Shown: positions 1-8,969 of the stretch, piece by piece
Numbering within the stretch: the stretch's first letter is position 1
Layout of the letters: every line of letters starts with the position of its first letter
Assembly (NCBI GenBank): GCA_026706385.1
Contig: JAPOYV010000017.1
Coordinates: 61,623 to 125,622, forward strand
Length of the DNA: 64,000 nt
Reading direction: 5' to 3'
From: Gammaproteobacteria bacterium
GTDB taxonomy: Bacteria; Pseudomonadota; Gammaproteobacteria; Pseudomonadales; Azotimanducaceae
Made by a program: the position numbers and the translations under genes
The notes under the pieces: model-generated
Told to the model about the DNA's origin: nothing
The model's database searches: none
What the model saw: the letters and a program-made list of their open reading frames with translations, nothing else

Positions 1-2128
1 CGGCGAGCATGCGGAAGGCCATGTCGTGCGCGAACCACGACTCGAGCCAGTGCAGCAGGCCGCTCAAGGGTGCGACGATCGCGAGGACGCCGAGGTACGG
101 CATGAACGGCTCACCGCGTTTCACCGCGGCGACGGCGAGCGCGCTGGCAACGCCCACGCCGATCAGGGACGCGACCCGTGCGATTCCCAAGGTCAGGACG
201 AGCGAGAACTTCGCCTTCCATGGCACGACGTGGCGCAACAGTTCGCGAAAGACGCCGGTCCAGCCCATGCCTTCGGCACGCAGGATCGCATCGGTGGGTT
301 CGGCGTGGGCGCGGGCGTCGTCGACAAGAACATCCTCGAGTGGAACCTCCTGCGGCTTCCCGTGGCCGTCGGCCGAGACCAGGGATGGGCCGGGGCGCGC
401 ACCTTCCCCGGCCTGAGCTTCCATGAGCCGGAAGTACGCGCCCCCTGCCCGCATCAGCGAGTCGTGGTCGCCCACCTCCACGATCGCGCCCTGGTCGAGC
501 ACCAGGATGCGGTCGGCACCGATCACACTCGACAGCCGGTGCGCGAAGATCAGCGTGGTGCGGCCTTGCATGAGCCGGTCCAGCGCAGACTGGATGACCG
601 CCTCGTTTTCCGCGTCCACCGCGGAGAGCGCCTCGTCCAGGACGAGGATCGGCGCGTCGCGCAGCAGGGCGCGGGCGATGGCGAGGCGTTGCCGCTGCCC
701 GCCGGAGAGCTTGATGCCGCGCTCGCCAACGACCGTGGCGTAGCCGTGCGGCAACCGCGTGATGAACCCGTGCGCATTCGCCGCGCGTGCCGCCGCCTCG
801 ATCTCTTCCGGCGTTGCGTCGGGATTGCCGAAGCGCACGTTGTCCTCGACGGTGCCGTGGAAGAGATACGTGTCCTGATTCACCACCGCGACGTTGGGGT
901 AGACGTCGTCCGTGCCGAGGTCCCGCAGATCGTGCCCACCGATGCGCACGACGCCGGCATCCGGATCGTAGAAGCGCAACAGCAGCCGCACGATGGTGGA
1001 CTTGCCCGCGCCGCTCTCGCCCACGAAGCCGACCCGTTCGCCGGCTTCGACGCGAAACGAGAGCCCCCGGTGCGCCGCGCGCCGTCCGCCCGGGTAGGCG
1101 AACGAGACGTCGTCGAACTCGACGACCGGGGCGATCGGGCCATCGACGGCCACGGGCGTCAACGGCGGTTCGACTCTCGGCCGCGCATCGAGCAGCGCGA
1201 AGATGTCGTTGGCCGCGGCACGGCTCATCATGCCGTTGTGCAGGAGCGCGCGAAGATCGCGCTGCGGCCGGAACACCTCGATGCCCATCATCAGCACGAC
1301 GAGGAGGATCTCGAGGCTCATCTCACCTTGGGAGACCCGCCAGGCGCCGAGGCCAAGCACTGCGGCCGTGCCAACGGCGACGCCCAAGTCGGTGAGCCCC
1401 CGGTTGCCCGCGTTGGTCGCGAGCACCCACATCGTGCTCCGGAACACCTCGTGCGCGCGCATCGCCAGGAGTCGCCCACGGGCCGTGCTCTGACCGAAGG
1501 CCTTGAGGGTGGCAAGCCCCTGGATCGCATCGAGGAACTCCGCCGCGAAGGCGCGGTAGGCCTGGGACCGGCGCATGCTGCTCTTCGCCTCGAAGCGCTG
1601 GAACGAAGCCGGCACCAACAGGGTGAACATGGCGAAGGCGAACATCAGGGCGGCAACGGGCAGGTCGTAGAACGCCAGCAGGGCGAAGACGACGAGCGGC
1701 GTGATCACGGAGACCAGCAGTTGCGGCAGGTACTGGCCGAAGTAGGTCTCGAGCTGCTCGACCCCGTCGATCATCGAGATCATCACCGCGCCAGTCCGCG
1801 TGAGGCCGAAGTGAGCCGGGCCCAGCGCGACCGCTTTGTCGTACAACTGTTTACGCAGCGCCAACTGCACGCGGATCGCCGTGCGGTGCGCCACCATCGC
1901 GCGCGCATGCTCGATCCAGCCGCGCAGCACCATCACCGCCGCCACGGCGGCCAAGGGCGCGATCAAGTCGGCGAACGTCTCGCCGGTGAAGACGCGTGCG
2001 AGAAGCCATCCGAGCAGCCCCAGCCGGCCGATCCCGACGAGGGACGAGGCGATCCCCATCGCCACGGTGGCGGCGATCCGCAGACGCACGCCGCGCGTGA
2101 ACTGCCAAAGGCGGGTGTCGAAGAGCAT
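1..2128 (-). CDS. Fused CydDC-like ABC exporter (permease-ATPase-permease), 3' end beyond the window
   Basis: The gene reads leftward from an ATG at 2128 and is still open at base 1, so about 709 residues are visible. A six-helix ABC exporter membrane domain (residues about 1-310) is followed by a complete ATPase with Walker A GESGAGKST, signature LSGGQ and Walker B ILVLDEALSAVD. After a linker of about 40 residues a second membrane domain begins and is cut by the window edge. Its layout resembles CydD joined to CydC, the cysteine/glutathione exporter needed for cytochrome bd assembly, but similar fused exporters exist and the substrate is not proven. It is divergent from the flavoenzyme at 2273 across about 145 bases. 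An upstream in-frame extension without a good start codon exists, so the true N-terminus may be slightly longer. Confidence 0.85.
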   Translation of the reverse strand, partial: MLFDTRLWQFTRGVRLRIAATVAMGIASSLVGIGRLGLLGWLLARVFTGETFADLIAPLAAVAAVMVLRGWIEHARAMVAHRTAIRVQLALRKQLYDKAVALGPAHFGLTRTGAVMISMIDGVEQLETYFGQYLPQLLVSVITPLVVFALLAFYDLPVAALMFAFAMFTLLVPASFQRFEAKSSMRRSQAYRAFAAEFLDAIQGLATLKAFGQSTARGRLLAMRAHEVFRSTMWVLATNAGNRGLTDLGVAVGTAAVLGLGAWRVSQGEMSLEILLVVLMMGIEVFRPQRDLRALLHNGMMSRAAANDIFALLDARPRVEPPLTPVAVDGPIAPVVEFDDVSFAYPGGRRAAHRGLSFRVEAGERVGFVGESGAGKSTIVRLLLRFYDPDAGVVRIGGHDLRDLGTDDVYPNVAVVNQDTYLFHGTVEDNVRFGNPDATPEEIEAAARAANAHGFITRLPHGYATVVGERGIKLSGGQRQRLAIARALLRDAPILVLDEALSAVDAENEAVIQSALDRLMQGRTTLIFAHRLSSVIGADRILVLDQGAIVEVGDHDSLMRAGGAYFRLMEAQAGEGARPGPSLVSADGHGKPQEVPLEDVLVDDARAHAEPTDAILRAEGMGWTGVFRELLRHVVPWKAKFSLVLTLGIARVASLIGVGVASALAVAAVKRGEPFMPYLGVLAIVAPLSGLLHWLESWFAHDMAFRMLA

Positions 2129-2272
2129 GAAGCGCGCGCGACCCTTAAGCGCATCGTCAACCGCCCGATAGTAGCGGCTTGGACTTCGGAGCGGACGCGT
2201 GATGTGCCAGACTGTGGACCCGACCCGGGGCTACAGCGTGATGATCGACCGCACCGACCCCAACCGCAGCGC

Positions 2273-3616
2273 ATGCCGGATCGCCCGGTGACGCTCCCGG
2301 CGCACCACAATGGGAGCTTCTGGTTCGACTCGCTGGACGACCTCCCGGAACCCAGTCCGCCTGCCACGCTGCCGTCGCGAACGGATGTCGCTATCGTCGG
2401 CGGCGGCTTCACCGGGCTGTGGACCGCTTACTATCTGCGCCGACACCGACCGGACCTGGGCATCGCGGTATTCGAAGCCGAGACCGTTGGCTTCGGCGCG
2501 AGCGGACGCAACGGCGGCTGGTGCATGGGCATGGCCATGGGGATCGACGAGCGTCTCGCGGATCCCGATCCGTCGGCGGGGCTCGCCCTGTTGCACGCGA
2601 TGCAGGACACCGTGGATGAAGTCGGTCGGGTCTGCCAGGCCGAGAACATCGACTGCCACTTCGCCAAGGGCGGCACGTTGACCGTCGCGACGACAGCCAA
2701 GCAGGCGGATGCGCTTCGCAAACATGTCGCGCGGCGGCACGCGCTGGGCTTTACCGAAGACGATTTCCGGTGGCTTCCACCGGACGAGGCCGCTGGTCGC
2801 ATCGGGTTGCAGCCCAATCTCGGGGCCGCCTACACGAGCCACTGCGCCGCGATCCACCCGGCGCGCCTCGTGCGCGGACTGGCCAAGACCGTGCGCCGAA
2901 CCGGGGTGGCCGTCCATGAGCGCACTCCGGTGCTGGGGATCGACGCGGGCCGGGTCGAGACCACCCGTGGCGAGGTGCGAGCGCCCGTCATCCTGCGCGC
3001 CACCGAGGCGTACACCGGCACCATCCGCGGCCACGCGCGAAGCCTGCTGCCCCTCTACAGCATGATGGTGGCGACCGAGCCGCTGTCCGAGGCGACCTGG
3101 CGCGAGGTCGGTCTCACAAACCGCGAGACCTTCGGCGATGCCCGGCGCGTCACCACCTACGGCCAGCGCACCCTGGGCGGGCGACTGGCCTTCGGCTGCC
3201 GGGTCGGCTATCGGTACGGATCACGGATCCTGCGCCGCATCGAGCCGCCCGATTCTGCCCTTGCCGCCGTCGAAGCGACGCTGCGAACCATGTTGCCGGC
3301 AATCGGCGATGCGCGAATCACGCACGGTTGGGGCGGCGTGCTGGGCGCGGCGCGTCACGGCCGGCCGTTCGTCACGTTCGACCGTGACAGCGGGCTCGGG
3401 GCCGCCGGCGGCTACATCGGCGAAGGCGTCGCTGCGTCCAACCTCGCGGGCCGGATCCTCGCGGACCTGGTCTTTGAGCGCTCGACGCCGCTCGTTCGTC
3501 TCGCCTGGGTCGACGATGTGCCACGGAAGTGGCCCGTGGAGCCGTTCCGCTGGCTGGGCACCAAGACGATGTTCGCCCTCGCGCGGCTGGCCGATCATCG
3601 GGAGATGAGGCGATGA
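2273..3616 (+). CDS. FAD-dependent amine oxidoreductase (DAO/PuuB-like)
   Basis: A 447-residue flavoenzyme of the D-amino-acid-oxidase superfamily. The FAD-binding GGGFTG motif lies at residues 43-48, followed by a long helix, and a second conserved glycine-rich block (GLGAAGGYIGEGVA) near the C-terminus closes the FAD site. The N-terminal segment before the Rossmann fold (HHNGSFWFDSL) is typical of gamma-glutamylputrescine oxidase-like enzymes, so an amine such as a putrescine derivative is a reasonable substrate guess. The ATG at 2273 was chosen because protein similarity begins there; the same frame stays open far upstream only as antisense of the ABC gene. The stop overlaps the next start as ATGA, so it is translationally coupled to the methyltransferase. 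Confidence 0.82.
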   Translation: MPDRPVTLPAHHNGSFWFDSLDDLPEPSPPATLPSRTDVAIVGGGFTGLWTAYYLRRHRPDLGIAVFEAETVGFGASGRNGGWCMGMAMGIDERLADPDPSAGLALLHAMQDTVDEVGRVCQAENIDCHFAKGGTLTVATTAKQADALRKHVARRHALGFTEDDFRWLPPDEAAGRIGLQPNLGAAYTSHCAAIHPARLVRGLAKTVRRTGVAVHERTPVLGIDAGRVETTRGEVRAPVILRATEAYTGTIRGHARSLLPLYSMMVATEPLSEATWREVGLTNRETFGDARRVTTYGQRTLGGRLAFGCRVGYRYGSRILRRIEPPDSALAAVEATLRTMLPAIGDARITHGWGGVLGAARHGRPFVTFDRDSGLGAAGGYIGEGVAASNLAGRILADLVFERSTPLVRLAWVDDVPRKWPVEPFRWLGTKTMFALARLADHREMRR

Positions 3617-4389
3617 CGCCGTTCAAGTCCACCGCCGAGTTCTACAGTCGCTTCCGCGTGCCCTATCCAGAGAGCTTGGTCGCGGGCCTCAAGGCCGACG
3701 CGGGCTTGGGCTACGACGCCCGGGTCCTGGACTTGGCGACGGGCCCAGGCCGTCTGGCATTGGCTCTCGCGCCTTCTTTGTGCCAAGTCGTCGCCGTGGA
3801 TGTCGAAATCGAGATGCTGGAGGAGGGGAAGTGCGTGGCCCGCCGCAAAGGCGTCGCCAATATTCGATGGGTCCATTCCCGGGCGGAAGACCTCACAGTT
3901 GCGCCGGGAACCGTGGACCTCGTCACGATCGGCGAGGCGTTCCACAGGCTCGACCAGGACGTCGTGCTGCGGCGCATTCGCCAATGGCTCAGGGCCGGCG
4001 CCTGCGTGGCGATCGTGGGTTGCTTCGGGGTCCTGGATGGGGGCTACGCCTGGCAGGAGTCGCTGCGTCGCGCGGTCTCCGATTGGACGAAGGAACGACC
4101 GGCCGTCCCGTCAGGGCCGCCCAGGGGGAAGGTCCACGACGCCCGACGGCTTGTTGAGGCCGGCTTCGCCGACGTGATGAACAGGGAATTCGTCGAATCG
4201 CATACCTGGACTCGCGAGAGCGTTCTCGGCCACCTGCATTCGACTTCCCGATTCTCCTTGGCGGCGTTGGGCGATGAACTCGACGACTTTGACAGGGTTG
4301 TTCTCGCGGCCTTGGGTCCAGACGGACCCGACCGCTTTCCGCAAGAGGTGTCGTCGGGCTACACGATCGGTTGGAATGCTGGGGTGTGA
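3613..4389 (+). CDS. Class I SAM-dependent methyltransferase
   Basis: A 258-residue protein with a class I methyltransferase fold. Motif I is VLDLATGPGR at residues 38-47, the acidic strand-2 residue follows in AVDVEIEML, and the motif IV region is VDLVTIGEAFHRLD. The tyrosine/phenylalanine-rich N-terminus (FYSRFRVPYP) is typical of the UbiE/Methyltransf_11 group. The start ATG overlaps the stop of the flavoenzyme by four bases, which fixes the start. The acceptor is unknown. Together with the second methyltransferase immediately downstream it suggests a small-molecule tailoring operon, but no dedicated biosynthetic gene is present. Confidence 0.78.
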   Translation: MTPFKSTAEFYSRFRVPYPESLVAGLKADAGLGYDARVLDLATGPGRLALALAPSLCQVVAVDVEIEMLEEGKCVARRKGVANIRWVHSRAEDLTVAPGTVDLVTIGEAFHRLDQDVVLRRIRQWLRAGACVAIVGCFGVLDGGYAWQESLRRAVSDWTKERPAVPSGPPRGKVHDARRLVEAGFADVMNREFVESHTWTRESVLGHLHSTSRFSLAALGDELDDFDRVVLAALGPDGPDRFPQEVSSGYTIGWNAGV

Positions 4390-4394
4390 AATCG

Positions 4395-5138
4395 ATGGAC
4401 GCTTCGGCCGACTACGATCCCTTCGCGCGGGTGTACAACCTGCATTGGGGCTCCTTTGCCGGACTGGTCATTCCGATCCTCGAGCACCTCGTCCTGCGGC
4501 ATCTCCCGGACCACGCGTCCGTGCTGGATCTGTGTTGCGGCACCGGTCAACTGGCGGCGCGACTTACCGGCGACGGCTACGAGGTCACCGGGGTCGATGT
4601 CTCCGGGTCGATGATAGAAATCGCCAAGGCGACGGCGCCCGGCGCTCATTTCCACGTTCACGACGTTCGTCAGCCACTGCCAGTGAAGGGCTTTGCCGCC
4701 GCGTTCTCGACGTTCGACAGTCTCAACCACATGATGACGCTCGAGGATCTGACGCGCGCATTCCAAAACGTCCGCAATGTGCTGGGCACGAACGCGTATT
4801 TCGCCTTCGATCTGAACATGGCCGCGGCCTACGAGGCGCGATGGCGAGGAACCTTCGCCTACGTCGAGGACGACCACGTGTGCGCGGTCCGGTCCTCGCA
4901 CGACCTGGCGACGCGAACGGGCCGGATGGACCTGACCATCTTCGAGTTAGCCCGCGGCGCGTGGACCCGGGCGGACTTGAGCCTGGTGCAGCGCTGGTAT
5001 GCCGAGGACGAAGTCCTCGCCGCTCTCCGGGCCGCAGGTTTCTCTGACAGCCGTTCATTCCCGGCCGATGAACCGATTGCCGAAGGGTGCCCAGCATTGC
5101 CTGGCCGCATGTTCTTTGTCGCCAGGCCGCCGCGTTGA
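4395..5138 (+). CDS. Class I SAM-dependent methyltransferase
   Basis: A 247-residue methyltransferase, different in sequence from its upstream neighbour. Motif I is VLDLCCGTGQ at residues 43-52 and the strand-2 acidic residue is Asp68 in GVDVSGSM; FSTFDSLNHM corresponds to motif IV. The YDPFARVYNLHWG N-terminus is usual for the Methyltransf_25 type. The ATG at 4395, five bases after the upstream stop, is preferred; an in-frame ATG at 4371 would overlap the upstream gene by 19 bases. The substrate cannot be told from the sequence. It is probably cotranscribed with the flavoenzyme and first methyltransferase. Confidence 0.78.
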   Translation: MDASADYDPFARVYNLHWGSFAGLVIPILEHLVLRHLPDHASVLDLCCGTGQLAARLTGDGYEVTGVDVSGSMIEIAKATAPGAHFHVHDVRQPLPVKGFAAAFSTFDSLNHMMTLEDLTRAFQNVRNVLGTNAYFAFDLNMAAAYEARWRGTFAYVEDDHVCAVRSSHDLATRTGRMDLTIFELARGAWTRADLSLVQRWYAEDEVLAALRAAGFSDSRSFPADEPIAEGCPALPGRMFFVARPPR

Positions 5139-5201
5139 AACACATTCGGGAACACTGGTTGGCTGAAGGACTTCGCCGAGATCGCTCGTGGGCGTGACGC
5201 G

Positions 5202-6059
5202 ATGCTGACGGGGAGCTGTCTGTGCGGAGACGTCGTGTTCGCAATCGACGGGCCGGTGGCGATGGTCGGCCACTGCCACTGCGCCATGTGCCGCAAGTCG
5301 CATGGCAGCGCGTTCGCAACCTTCGCGACGGTGTCGACCGACGACTTCCGATGGGTGCAAGGCGAGGACCGGGTCGTTGCGTACCAATCGTCGGCTCAGC
5401 GCTTCCGGCGCTTCTGCGCACGTTGCGGCTCCGCTGTCCTTGCCGACGGCGACGGCGAGCGGGACGTGCTGGTGCCGTTGGGCAATGTCGCCGGAGACCC
5501 CGGAGTACGGCCGCGCCTGCATGCCTTCACGGCCTCAATGGCGCCTTGGCACACCATTGTCGACGACCTGCCGCGGCATGGTGCGCATCCGCAGGCGCTC
5601 ATGCCCCGGGCGTCGGTCGTTGTCCGCCCGGGCGTGCCGAGAACGTCTGGCGCCGTCGTCGGAAGCTGCCTGTGCGGCGCGGTCGCATACGAGTTCGACC
5701 CGCCGCCACTGCGGATGTACAACTGCCATTGCTCGCGATGCCGACGGACCGTGAGCGCGGCGTACCAGACCGTCCTGCGCGTCGACCGCAGCGGATTCCG
5801 CTGGCTTGCCGGTGCCGGCAACGTGGCCGACTACCGCTTGCCGGGAACTTGGTTCCAATGCGCCTTCTGCCGGACCTGCGGTTCGCGAACCCCGTGGACG
5901 CGCGACGAGCAGGTTTGCGTTCCCGCAGGCTCCCTTGACTGTGATCCGGGCGAGAGACCCCATGAGAGCATCTTCACCGACTCCCGGGCGGTATGGGCCG
6001 TGCTTGACGAGAGGCTCGAGAGCTGGCCCGCCGGGCTGACCCCTACGCCGGACCCCTAG
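5202..6059 (+). CDS. Tandem GFA-domain protein (CENP-V/GFA zinc fold, two copies)
   Basis: A 285-residue protein made of two GFA (glutathione-dependent formaldehyde-activating-like) domains. Each copy has the zinc-ligand series: GSCLCG near residues 4-9 with HCHCAMCRK and CARCGS in the first half, and GSCLCGA with NCHCSRCRR and CRTCGS in the second. A single domain is usually 110-140 residues, so this is an internal duplication or fusion. Many GFA-family proteins are not proven formaldehyde enzymes, so catalysis is unassigned. A separate single-domain GFA gene lies at 41435-41851. The gene ends 21 bases before the convergent O-methyltransferase. Confidence 0.8.
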   Translation: MLTGSCLCGDVVFAIDGPVAMVGHCHCAMCRKSHGSAFATFATVSTDDFRWVQGEDRVVAYQSSAQRFRRFCARCGSAVLADGDGERDVLVPLGNVAGDPGVRPRLHAFTASMAPWHTIVDDLPRHGAHPQALMPRASVVVRPGVPRTSGAVVGSCLCGAVAYEFDPPPLRMYNCHCSRCRRTVSAAYQTVLRVDRSGFRWLAGAGNVADYRLPGTWFQCAFCRTCGSRTPWTRDEQVCVPAGSLDCDPGERPHESIFTDSRAVWAVLDERLESWPAGLTPTPDP

Positions 6060-6080
6060 GTGCCACCTGGCCGCGCACGG

Positions 6081-7094
6081 TCACCCGCGCGGCTTCAGTC
6101 CGGCGACCCTGACCAGGATGCCGGGAATGAAGTCATTGACTTCGACATCAACGAACCCGGCGTTCTCGAAGTAGGACGCGCATTCGGATCGGGTGTGGGC
6201 CATGCCGGTGCTGTTGGCGAAGACCTCGTACAGCCCCCAGATCGCGGCGTCCAAGGGACCGGCGCGATCGTCGTCGAGCATTTCGCCGATCAGGTGCATC
6301 TCGCCGCCCGGTTCGAGTGCCTGGAACGCCTTGGTGACGATGGCTTGGACGATTTCACGATTGTACTGGGGCAGGTTGCTGGCCATGATGGCGACGTCGC
6401 AACCCTCGGGTAGGTCGTCCTTCGTGAAGTCGCCGCCCATGGCGGACACTCTGTCCCCGACGCCGTGCTCGGCGATGAACTCCTGGGTGACTTCCACGAC
6501 GGGAGGAAGATCGAAGACAACGGCCGTCAGGCCCGGGTTCTCCTGCACGGCGACGATCGAATAGGCGCCGGAACCACCGCCGAGATCCATGATTTTCTTT
6601 CGGTTGGCGAGATCGACGTGCCTCGAAAACCGGCGTCCGGATCCGAAGCCAACGCTCGCGGTGGCCTCGTGGTACCGGCGCGCCGAGTCCACTGTCATCG
6701 CTGCATCGAAGCTGCCGATGACCGTTGGCGGCTCCTGGCGCCCGAGGCTTTCGGTCAGCTCGCCCCAGCGTTTCCACGCGGGCCGCACAAAGGTCATCCA
6801 GGGGCCCGCGTAGCTCGCCTTGCCTTTCACCAGGTAGCGTTCGACGTCTTCGGCGTTCTCGACGTGGTCGCCGCGGTAGCGGATCAGGCCCGCTGCGGCA
6901 CACATGGCCATCAGGCGGTCGGCGTTGACTTCGGCGATGCCGGCCCGTTTGGCGAACCGTTGGATCGTGTTGTCGCCCGCGGCAATCGCCGTGAACAGTT
7001 CGAGGTCGATAGCCGCAAAGAGGCTGGCGGACGTGATGAATGCCCGGGACAGGCCTTGCAGCCGGACCGTATCGACCTTTCTTGAGTTGCTCAT
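6081..7094 (-). CDS. COMT-type O-methyltransferase
   Basis: A 337-residue SAM-dependent methyltransferase of the plant/bacterial O-methyltransferase-2 family. The N-terminus is a winged-helix dimerisation region (FITSASLFAAIDLELFTAI, ending before the RYRGDHVENAED segment). The SAM motif MDLGGGSGAYS lies near residues 168-178, and GGEMHLIGEMLDDD is the typical late strand. The family methylates hydroxyl groups on aromatic or polyketide-like small molecules. The ATG at 7094 is preferred over an in-frame ATG at 7124 because AAGGAG lies eight bases upstream of it. The NCS2 permease gene ends 39 bases upstream on the same strand, so the two may share a transcript. Confidence 0.8.
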   Translation of the reverse strand: MSNSRKVDTVRLQGLSRAFITSASLFAAIDLELFTAIAAGDNTIQRFAKRAGIAEVNADRLMAMCAAAGLIRYRGDHVENAEDVERYLVKGKASYAGPWMTFVRPAWKRWGELTESLGRQEPPTVIGSFDAAMTVDSARRYHEATASVGFGSGRRFSRHVDLANRKKIMDLGGGSGAYSIVAVQENPGLTAVVFDLPPVVEVTQEFIAEHGVGDRVSAMGGDFTKDDLPEGCDVAIMASNLPQYNREIVQAIVTKAFQALEPGGEMHLIGEMLDDDRAGPLDAAIWGLYEVFANSTGMAHTRSECASYFENAGFVDVEVNDFIPGILVRVAGLKPRG

Positions 7095-7132
7095 CGTCTT
7101 TCTCCTTGGCGAATGTCGGTCCACGACGCGCC

Positions 7133-8863
7133 TCAGTGATCCACGCGTATCGTGACGATCTCCGTGTCGTGGTATTGCTGATGCTGTACGGACGTGGCGT
7201 AGTGCCGCAGCAGCCGCAGGGGTGTCTCCGCTTCGTTCGGCATCTCGGTCACGCCCTCGCTCAGCATGGCGAGCTGGTCCTCGAGGTTGAGGTCCTTGAC
7301 GCTTGCGATGAACTCGATTCCCGTTGATCGACTTTCCGGCCGTGCGACGACGAGCAGTTCGCGATCCACATCCGGTGATCCCTTCGCCTCGGAGCCGAGA
7401 AGCGCGTGCACGGTTTCCTCCGCCACGGCGCGCAGCCGCTCGGTTAGCGGCTCATCGTAACCCTTGGTCTTGGCGAAGCCGCGCAGGAAGGTGTCGATCT
7501 CGGCCAGCGCGTCGATGGCCAGCGCGGTGCGCAGTCGCTTCGGTCTGCTCGCGGTGAGGTCGAGGAAGCCCGAGAGCAGGATCACGGTGATCCCGCCCGC
7601 CGTCATGCCGTTGCCGAGAAACTGGCCCCAGGCACCCTCGCGGAGCATCGGATAGACGAGGTCGAACTGGAACGCGAGGCCCACCCAGAACGCGAACCCG
7701 ACGATCAGGCTCTTGCGGTAGTCGAGGCCGTCGTTGGTCAGGATCTTCACGCCGAACACGAACAATAGGCCCACGATCACCGCGAGATAGCCACCGGCAA
7801 CGGGCCCGGGCAGCGCGACGATCATGGCGACGAGCTTGGGGAAGAACGCCAGCGCGATGAACAGGCAGCCGACGCAGACGCCCACGGATCGAGCGCAGAC
7901 GCCGGTGAGTTCGGCGATCGCGACGCCGCTGCCGTAGGTGGTATTGGGCACGGTTCCACCCACACCCGAGAGCAGGTTGCCAAGCCCGTCGGCGTTGATC
8001 GCGCCCTGGATGGAGCGGAAGTCGATGGCCCGCGGCTTGCGCCACGATGCCCGCTGAATGGCGATGGCATCGCCGAGCGTGTCCATGGCACCGACCAGGG
8101 TGACGATGAGGAAGCCGGGCAATAGCGCCCAGAAGGTGTTGTCGAAGCTCAAGTCCAGGCCGGGATAGCCGGCGATGTCGGGCATCCCGATCCAAGGGGC
8201 GGCCGCCACGCGCTCGAGGTCGTAGATGCCGAAGCCGAGTCCGGCGATTGCGCCAGCGGCTAGGCCGATGCCGGGAGCCCAGACGCGCCACGCCCCGGAG
8301 AGCCGTAGGGCCACGAGCACGGTTGCGCCAAGCGTCACCAGGGCCGTGATCGGCGCGGCGGCCTCTGGCGTCCCGTCGGGTACGGCCGTGAGCTGTCGGA
8401 AGATGATCGGTGCGACGCTCACGGGAATGAGCATCAGTACAGTCCCTGCGACGGTGGGCGTGAACACGCGACGCAGCAAGGCCATTTTCGCGCCGAGAAC
8501 GAACTGGGCGAGGGACGACATCACGATCAGGGTGGCCAACAGTCCCGGGCCACCCTCGGCGAGGGCCGTCACGCTCATGGGCAAGAACGCGGCCGTGCTG
8601 CCCATCACGAGGATGTAGCCGGCGCCAAGCCGGCCGATGCGAACCGCCTGGACGACGGTGGCCACGCCGCTTACGGCGAGCGCCGCGAACACCGCCCAGT
8701 TCAAGTACGCCTCGCTGCCGCCGGCGGTGCTGATGAGGATCGCCGGGGTCAGCACGACGGTGGCGACCGCGAGAACGGTGTACTGGATGCCGAGGCCGAG
8801 GGTCAGGGCCGGCGGCGGACGTTCGTCGGCCTCGTAACGTACGTCGTGGTTGGTCTGCGGCAT
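7133..8863 (-). CDS. NCS2 nucleobase:cation symporter with extra C-terminal domain
   Basis: A 576-residue inner-membrane transporter of the xanthine/uracil permease (NCS2) family with about 12-14 hydrophobic helices up to residue about 430. Expected elements are GAMDTLGDAIAIQR in the TM8 region and the discontinuous helix motif GGTVPNTTYGSG; the usual QN pair reads PN here. After the last helix about 140 soluble residues follow. That tail contains RLRAVAEETVHALL and a strand-rich end (DTEIVTIRV) resembling RsbW-type histidine-kinase-like ATPase folds, but a G-box is not obvious. Ordinary family members lack this tail. The transported base cannot be decided; purine or pyrimidine uptake for nitrogen fits the window. 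Confidence 0.82.
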   Translation of the reverse strand: MPQTNHDVRYEADERPPPALTLGLGIQYTVLAVATVVLTPAILISTAGGSEAYLNWAVFAALAVSGVATVVQAVRIGRLGAGYILVMGSTAAFLPMSVTALAEGGPGLLATLIVMSSLAQFVLGAKMALLRRVFTPTVAGTVLMLIPVSVAPIIFRQLTAVPDGTPEAAAPITALVTLGATVLVALRLSGAWRVWAPGIGLAAGAIAGLGFGIYDLERVAAAPWIGMPDIAGYPGLDLSFDNTFWALLPGFLIVTLVGAMDTLGDAIAIQRASWRKPRAIDFRSIQGAINADGLGNLLSGVGGTVPNTTYGSGVAIAELTGVCARSVGVCVGCLFIALAFFPKLVAMIVALPGPVAGGYLAVIVGLLFVFGVKILTNDGLDYRKSLIVGFAFWVGLAFQFDLVYPMLREGAWGQFLGNGMTAGGITVILLSGFLDLTASRPKRLRTALAIDALAEIDTFLRGFAKTKGYDEPLTERLRAVAEETVHALLGSEAKGSPDVDRELLVVARPESRSTGIEFIASVKDLNLEDQLAMLSEGVTEMPNEAETPLRLLRHYATSVQHQQYHDTEIVTIRVDH

Positions 8864-8969
8864 TGCCTTCCCGGGCGCAGTCGTGAGGCGCGGAGTCTAA
8901 GCACCTTGCCGGCAAGCGGCCAATCCGCCTCCTCGTGGTCGCGGGTCTCGTTCCGCTCCCCTTTGCCGA

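Noticed and set aside
26..2272. Very long plus-strand open frame upstream of the flavoenzyme
   Set aside because: It is antisense of the CydDC-like gene; its translation has no domain sense, and the flavoenzyme similarity starts at 2273.
6070..6093. GCCGCG/CGCGGC hairpin between convergent genes
   Set aside because: The loop of 12 bases is long, no T tract follows, and it overlaps the end of the O-methyltransferase gene; chance in GC-rich DNA is likely.
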